From positions 1 through 10,485 of the forward strand of contig JAEXZK010000089.1 of NCBI GenBank assembly GCA_023451415.1: 10,485 bases of DNA, given 5' to 3'. Of this stretch, positions 6,689-10,485 are shown piece after piece. How positions within the stretch are numbered: the first letter of the stretch is position 1; every line of letters starts with the position of its first letter. Under the pieces are notes generated by a model. It saw nothing but the letters and a program-made list of their open reading frames with translations. It was not told the DNA's origin and did not search any database. A program made the position numbers and the translations under genes. The stretch comes from Bacillota bacterium (GTDB lineage: Bacteria; Bacillota; Clostridia; Oscillospirales; Ruminococcaceae).

Positions 6689-7560
6689 GCCTTCTCCCCC
6701 TTTCCCGCCAGGCGGTGGAGAAGCTCCGCCCTGGCCGCCTCCACGGTGTAGACGTTCCGGGGCAGGCCGCAGCCCAGCTTGTCCAGTTCCAGAAAGACCC
6801 GGGACACCTGGGGCACCGACAGGCCCATGGCCGACAGCTCCTCCCCGCGGCTGAATACCGCCTCCACCGTGTCGTAGCAGTGGAGCCGGCTCTTGTTCAT
6901 CACCAGGGCCATGGTGGCGTACCGGGCGATGTCCTCCATGCTGTGGGAGACCAGCAGCACGGTGGTGCCCCGCTCCTGATGGTATTCCTGTATCTCCCCC
7001 AGGATCTTGTCCCGTCCCTTGGGGTCCAGGCCGGCGGTGGGCTCGTCCAGGATGAGGACCTCGGGGTCCATGGCCAGCACTCCGGCGATGGCCACCCGGC
7101 GCTTCTGCCCGCCTGAAAGCTCAAAGGGGCTCTTCTCCAGCTTGTCGTCCCCCAGGCCCACAAAGCGCGCCGCCTGGCGGACCCGCTTGTCGATCTCCTC
7201 CTGGCTCAGGCCCATGTTGGTGGGGCCGAAGGCGATGTCGGTATAGACCGTCTCGCCAAAAAGCTGGTACTCGGGGTACTGGAAGACCAGCCCCACCTTA
7301 AAGCGGAACTGGCGGATCTTGCCCTTGTCCGCCCAGATGTCCTGCCCATCCACAAAAACCCGGCCGGAGGTGGGCTGGATGAGGCCGTTGAAGTGCTGGA
7401 TCAGGGTGGATTTGCCCGACCCGGTGTGGCCGATGACCCCCACGTATTCCCCGCGGCGGATATCCACCGATACGTCCTCCACAGCGGTCTTCTGGAAGGG
7501 GGTGCCCACCGAGTAGGTGTGGGTCAGATGCTCTGTGCGGATTGCGGAATCTGCGCTCAC
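6685..7560 (-). CDS. ecfA2: ECF transporter ATP-binding subunit EcfA2
   Basis: ABC-type ATPase that pairs with EcfA1 to energise ECF uptake. 291 residues from the GTG start: Walker [10 protein letters not shown] (44-52), Q-loop [10 protein letters not shown] (Q94), signature LSGGQ (148-152), Walker [12 protein letters not shown] (D172, E173) and H-loop H206 (VSHS). The [11 protein letters not shown] segment after Walker A separates EcfA2-type from EcfA1-type ATPases. An ATG 15 codons upstream (7605) is open, but it lies inside ecfA1 and gives a low-information extension. The GTG at 7558-7560 overlaps the ecfA1 stop as GTGA and has GGGGGAG five bases ahead, so I prefer it. The stop overlaps the ecfT start. 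Confidence 0.94.
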   Translation of the reverse strand: MSADSAIRTEHLTHTYSVGTPFQKTAVEDVSVDIRRGEYVGVIGHTGSGKSTLIQHFNGLIQPTSGRVFVDGQDIWADKGKIRQFRFKVGLVFQYPEYQLFGETVYTDIAFGPTNMGLSQEEIDKRVRQAARFVGLGDDKLEKSPFELSGGQKRRVAIAGVLAMDPEVLILDEPTAGLDPKGRDKILGEIQEYHQERGTTVLLVSHSMEDIARYATMALVMNKSRLHCYDTVEAVFSRGEELSAMGLSVPQVSRVFLELDKLGCGLPRNVYTVEAARAELLHRLAGKGEKA

Positions 7561-8423
7561 GCCGGCTCCCCCTTTCCCAGCAGCCGGGCAAGCTCCCGGA
7601 TGCATTCTTCTTCCGTAATGATATCGTCCCGCACGTCCACGCCGGCCTGGCGCAGCTCGTGCATCAGCTCGGTGACCTGGGGGACGTCCAGGCCCACCGA
7701 TTTAAGCCGCTCCACCTGGGAGAACACCTCCCGGGGGCCGCCCTCCATGAGGATGGAGCCGTGGTCCATCACCACCACCCGGTCGCACTGGGCGGCCTCG
7801 TCCATGTAGTGGGTGATGAGCACCACGGTGATGCCGTGCTCCCGGTTCAGCTCCCGGAGGGTGCGCATCACCTCCCGGCGGCCCTTGGGATCCAGCATGG
7901 CGGTGGGCTCGTCCAGGACGATGCACTTGGGCCGCATGGCGATGACCCCGGCGATGGCCACACGCTGCTTCTGCCCGCCGGAGAGCTGGTGGGGCGCGTG
8001 CTCCCGGTATTCATACATTCCCACGTCCCGGAGGGCCTGGTCCACCCGCCGGCGGATCTCCAGGGGCGGCACGCCGATGTTCTCCAGAGCGAAGGCAACG
8101 TCCTCCTCCACAATGGTGGCCACGATCTGGTTGTCCGGGTTCTGGAACACCATGCCCACGGTCTGGCGGATGTCATAGAGATGCTCCTCCTGGGCGGTGT
8201 CCATGCCGTCCACCAGCACCCGGCCGGTGCGGGGGACATAAACGGCGTTGAAATGCTTGGCCAGGGTGGACTTGCCGCTGCCGTTGTGGCCCAGCACAGC
8301 CAGGAACTCTCCGCGGCGGACCTGGATGTCCACCCCGTCCAGTACCATCTGCGCCACCCGTCCCAGCTCGGGCTCCTCGTCATAGCTGAAGGTGATTTGT
8401 TCGCCGGTGATGATGTTTTCCAA
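7557..8423 (-). CDS. ecfA1: ECF transporter ATP-binding subunit EcfA1
   Basis: First ATPase of the ECF module. 288 residues: Walker [10 protein letters not shown] (45-53), Q-loop VFQNPDNQ (Q94), signature LSGGQ (147-151), Walker [12 protein letters not shown] (D171, E172) and H-loop H205 (ITHYMDE). The [15 protein letters not shown] form is typical of EcfA1. The start is TTG (8421-8423): reading upstream in frame reaches a TGA with no ATG or GTG, and an AGGAAGGA sits about ten bases before the TTG. The non-ATG start and long spacing predict modest initiation. It overlaps ecfA2 by four bases. The presumed leader upstream contains the palindromic element at 8478-8592; there is no rplQ upstream, unlike the ribosomal-protein linkage seen in many Firmicutes. 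Confidence 0.94.
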   Translation of the reverse strand: MENIITGEQITFSYDEEPELGRVAQMVLDGVDIQVRRGEFLAVLGHNGSGKSTLAKHFNAVYVPRTGRVLVDGMDTAQEEHLYDIRQTVGMVFQNPDNQIVATIVEEDVAFALENIGVPPLEIRRRVDQALRDVGMYEYREHAPHQLSGGQKQRVAIAGVIAMRPKCIVLDEPTAMLDPKGRREVMRTLRELNREHGITVVLITHYMDEAAQCDRVVVMDHGSILMEGGPREVFSQVERLKSVGLDVPQVTELMHELRQAGVDVRDDIITEEECIRELARLLGKGEPA

Positions 8424-8477
8424 TGCTTCTTCTTCCTTCCTGTGCTTTGGGTCAAAGGGTGCTTCTCAAAAGACAAA

Positions 8478-8592
8478 AGCGGCGGGAAATTCGTTGAGCA
8501 AGAATAGCTGCAAGGCAAAACACAGGGGCGCTGAATGTGTTCCCCGTATTTTAACGCAGCAGATGCCTTGTTCAGCAGGATTTCCCAAAGCT
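8478..8592. repeat. Imperfect long palindrome (MITE/REP-like or structured leader)
   Basis: The gap of about 195 bases between the methyltransferase and ecfA1 is largely one imperfect inverted repeat. GGGAAAT at 8484-8490 pairs with ATTTCCC at 8580-8586. Inside, TTGAGCAAG (8494-8502) matches CTTGTTCAG (8568-8576) except for one mismatch, GCTGC at 8508-8512 pairs with GCAGC/GCAG near 8556-8560, and AACACA (8519-8524) pairs with TGTGTT (8536-8541) at the tip. AGC/GCT extends the outer ends. It is visibly AT-richer than the flanking genes. No transposase, clear target-site duplication or U-run is present. It may be a small non-autonomous element or a leader or terminator structure of this operon. 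Confidence 0.5.
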
Positions 8593-8619
8593 GGGGGGGT
8601 TCAGAAGGTCCCCGGGATG

Positions 8620-9495
8620 TCAGAGGCTGGCGTCCGCCGCCGTCCAGATGGCGGTGGAGCCGCAGGGCAGGGCGCGGCCTGTGGCCGTCACCGGCAGGCC
8701 GATCTCCGAGGAGGAGGTCCTGCCGCCATGCTGCGGGGCCACGGTGGCTCCAAGGATGTACTCCATCACCGAGGGCCCCAGGCCGGTGGTGTAGCTGTTG
8801 ATGGTAAAGAACAAGGGGTCCGGGGTCAGCACCCGGGCGCACAGGGCCGCCAGGTCGTAGATGCAGTCCTCCAGCTTCCAGACCTCGCCGCCGGGGCCAC
8901 GGCCGTAGGAGGGCGGGTCCATAATCACCGCGTCGTAGCGGCTTTCACGGCGGATCTCCCGCTCCACAAACTTCTGGCAGTCGTCCACGATCCAGCGGAT
9001 GGGCTTGTCCGAAAGGCCGCTGAGGGCCTGGTTCTCCCGGGCCCAGGCCACCATTCCCTTGGAGGCATCCACATGGCAGACAGAGGCCCCCGCCGCCGCA
9101 CAGGCCAGGGTGGCCCCGCCTGTGTAGGCAAAGAGGTTGAGGACCCGGATGGGCCGGCCCGCCTCCCGGATCAGCTTCCCGAACAGGTCCCAGTTTACCG
9201 CCTGCTCGCGAAAAAGCCCGGTGTGCTTAAAGCCGGTGGGGCTAATCTTGAAGGTCAGCTCCCCATACCGGATATTCCACGTCTCCCGGGGGAGGCTGCG
9301 CACCTCCCAACGGCCTCCCCCGGAGGCAGAGCGGTGATACCGGGCATTTGCCCGGTCCCACTCCGGCCCCTTGGGGGTCTTCCAAAGCACCTGGGGATCG
9401 GGGCGGGCAAGGATGACGTTTCCCCACCGTTCCAGCTTCTCCCCGCTGCTTGCGTCCAGGACCTCAAAGTCCTTCCAATCTTTTGCTGTCCGCAT
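8620..9495 (-). CDS. Class I SAM-dependent methyltransferase, RlmI-like
   Basis: Cytoplasmic methyltransferase, probably acting on RNA. 291 residues. The Rossmann fold SAM-binding motif I is VLNLFAYTGGA (118-128), the acidic loop is HVDASKGMVAWARENQ (141-156), and motif IV is DPPSYGRG (193-200). The preceding segment ISPTGFKHTGLFREQAVNWD (85-104) and the C-terminal SSSEIGLPVTATGRALPCG are typical of the COG1092-like group. It lacks the N-terminal PUA domain found in RlmI itself, so the rRNA C1962 assignment cannot be carried over; the substrate is unknown. The ATG at 9495 follows GGAG by eight bases and lies 31 bases after the glmM stop, so the two are probably co-transcribed. Confidence 0.85.
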   Translation of the reverse strand: MRTAKDWKDFEVLDASSGEKLERWGNVILARPDPQVLWKTPKGPEWDRANARYHRSASGGGRWEVRSLPRETWNIRYGELTFKISPTGFKHTGLFREQAVNWDLFGKLIREAGRPIRVLNLFAYTGGATLACAAAGASVCHVDASKGMVAWARENQALSGLSDKPIRWIVDDCQKFVEREIRRESRYDAVIMDPPSYGRGPGGEVWKLEDCIYDLAALCARVLTPDPLFFTINSYTTGLGPSVMEYILGATVAPQHGGRTSSSEIGLPVTATGRALPCGSTAIWTAADASL

Positions 9496-9526
9496 CTTTC
9501 TTCTCCAATCGCTGTATCCCCGGCTT

Positions 9527-10485
9527 TCAGGGCAGATATGTTTTGATGGCGTCGGCCAGGGTGTGGGCTATGGCGTCTATCTGCTCCATGTCCTCCCCTT
9601 CCACCATGACGCGAATGAGGGGTTCGGTGCCCGAAGGCCGCAGGAGCACCCTGCCCCTGTCCCCCAGCTGCTCCTCGCAGCGGCGGATGGCCTGGCTCAG
9701 CTCCGGGCTCTCGGTGATGGCCGCCTTCATGTCCCGGTCGGCCTCCACGTTGATGAGCACCTGGGGCATGATGGTGATCACCCCTGCAAGCTGCCCCAGG
9801 GTCTTGCCGCTACGCCCCAGGGCGGACAGCAGCTGCACCGCCGAAAGCTGGCCGTCCCCGGTGGTCATGTAGTCGGTGAAGATGATATGGCCCGACTGCT
9901 CGCCGCCGATGTTGTGGCCTTCCTCCAGCATGGCCTCCAGCACATAGCGGTCCCCCACCTTGGTGGTCCTGGTGTGGATGCCATTCTCCTGGGCAAACTT
10001 GAAGAAGCCGAAGTTGCTCATCACCGTCACCACGGCGGTGTCGTTTTTCAGAGTACCGGCGGCCTTCATGTCCACGGCGAAAATGGCGATCATCTGGTCG
10101 CCATTGACCACCCGGCCTGTTTCATCCACAGCCAGGCACCGGTCAGCGTCGCCGTCAAAGGCCACCGCCAGATCGTAGCCGCCCTGGGTGACCTTCTCAC
10201 ACAGCTCCTCCACATGGGTGGAGCCGCAGTGGCGGTTGACATTGAGGCCGTCGGGTGTGTCGTTGATGATATGGGCGTCCACCCCCAGGGCGGAGAAAAG
10301 CTCCCGGGCCGTGGCGGAGGCGCTGCCGTTGGAGCAGTCCACCAGCACCTTGAGGCCGGAGAGGTCGGCCTTCACCGTGGAGGCGATGTGGCGGATATAT
10401 TCATGGACCGCCTGGCCGTCCCAGGCCACCCGGCCGATCTGGTCGGCGGGCGCATAGGCATAAGGGGGCGTGTGATCCAGAAGGA
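9527..10485 (-). CDS. glmM: Phosphoglucosamine mutase GlmM (partial, N-terminus off window)
   Basis: Converts glucosamine-6-phosphate to glucosamine-1-phosphate, the step before UDP-GlcNAc for peptidoglycan. 318 codons are visible; the frame is open to the right edge, beginning LLDHTPPYAYAPADQIGR, so the first 130 or so residues with the phosphorylated serine are missing. The metal-binding loop DGDADR is at 10156-10139, the sugar-binding GGEQSGH at about 9907-9887, and the phosphate-binding RPSGTEPLIRVMVEG is near the C-terminus. The loop reads DGDADR rather than the DGDGDR of E. coli. A GTG at 10429 is an internal codon, not the start. The length visible plus the missing part fits the family's 445-450 residues. 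It ends in TGA. Confidence 0.94.
   Translation of the reverse strand, partial: LLDHTPPYAYAPADQIGRVAWDGQAVHEYIRHIASTVKADLSGLKVLVDCSNGSASATARELFSALGVDAHIINDTPDGLNVNRHCGSTHVEELCEKVTQGGYDLAVAFDGDADRCLAVDETGRVVNGDQMIAIFAVDMKAAGTLKNDTAVVTVMSNFGFFKFAQENGIHTRTTKVGDRYVLEAMLEEGHNIGGEQSGHIIFTDYMTTGDGQLSAVQLLSALGRSGKTLGQLAGVITIMPQVLINVEADRDMKAAITESPELSQAIRRCEEQLGDRGRVLLRPSGTEPLIRVMVEGEDMEQIDAIAHTLADAIKTYLP

Noticed and set aside
4724..6751. 675-codon open frame on the plus strand spanning ecfT, truA and part of the DUF5711 gene
   Set aside because: It crosses three real minus-strand genes and shows only His/Gly/Asp-rich shadow composition, with no recognisable motif or ribosome-binding site.
8548..8576. 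Promoter for ecfA1 with TAAAAT as -10
   Set aside because: The hexamer is good, but 16-18 bases upstream I see only GCTGAA or similar, far from TTGACA, so it is not listed as a promoter feature.
7868..8842. 324-codon minus-strand frame across the gap between the methyltransferase and ecfA1
   Set aside because: It is out of frame with both real genes and consists of their shifted translations joined through the palindromic gap. Trp/Ser/Pro/Arg-rich composition marks it as a shadow.
7542..9546. Long plus-strand frames over ecfA1 and the methyltransferase
   Set aside because: Antisense shadows; the minus-strand frames carry complete ABC and SAM-binding motifs.
10427..10429. GTG at 10429 as the start of glmM
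   Set aside because: The frame continues open to the window edge with GlmM-like sequence, and the enzyme's catalytic serine region must lie further upstream.

Overview
The window is GC-rich and every gene I can support lies on the minus strand, so transcription runs from high to low coordinates. Gene content and style suggest a GC-rich Clostridia member of the Oscillospiraceae type (Flavonifractor/Lawsonibacter-like). The pointers are the ecfA1-ecfA2-ecfT-truA linkage, a zinc-finger ClpE, a DUF5711 protein, TTG/GTG starts and strong AAAGGAGG ribosome-binding sites. This placement is an inference; no rRNA or marker phylogeny is available here.

Layout in order of transcription: glmM (phosphoglucosamine mutase, 5' end off the window, 10485-9527); a class I SAM methyltransferase of the RlmI-like type (9495-8620); a roughly 195-bp gap holding a long imperfect palindrome; the translationally coupled ECF transporter module ecfA1-ecfA2-ecfT (8423-5876, joined by 4-base GTGA and ATGA overlaps); truA, interrupted by an in-frame TAG (5848-5078); a roughly 200-bp gap with one doubtful micro-ORF; a DUF5711 beta-propeller-like membrane-anchored protein (4874 or 4913-3708); a CvpA-family membrane protein (3598-2828); a PgsA-type CDP-alcohol phosphatidyltransferase (2808-2260); a 254-bp gap with a promoter, a direct repeat and a chain of hairpins; and clpE (2005 to the left edge, 3' end off the window).

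Functionally this is mostly core cell biology: peptidoglycan precursor supply (GlmM), RNA modification (methyltransferase, TruA), shared energising module for vitamin/metal uptake (EcfA1A2T), envelope and phospholipid synthesis (CvpA, PgsA), and protein quality control (ClpE, with a ClpP-docking LGF tripeptide visible). I found no CRISPR array, RNA gene, transposase, phage gene or defence system, and no convincing undescribed system.

The points most worth a second look are the amber codon that splits truA exactly in front of a GTG with its own well-spaced GGAGG, the palindromic element upstream of ecfA1, and the structured leader plus 11-bp-period direct repeat upstream of clpE.
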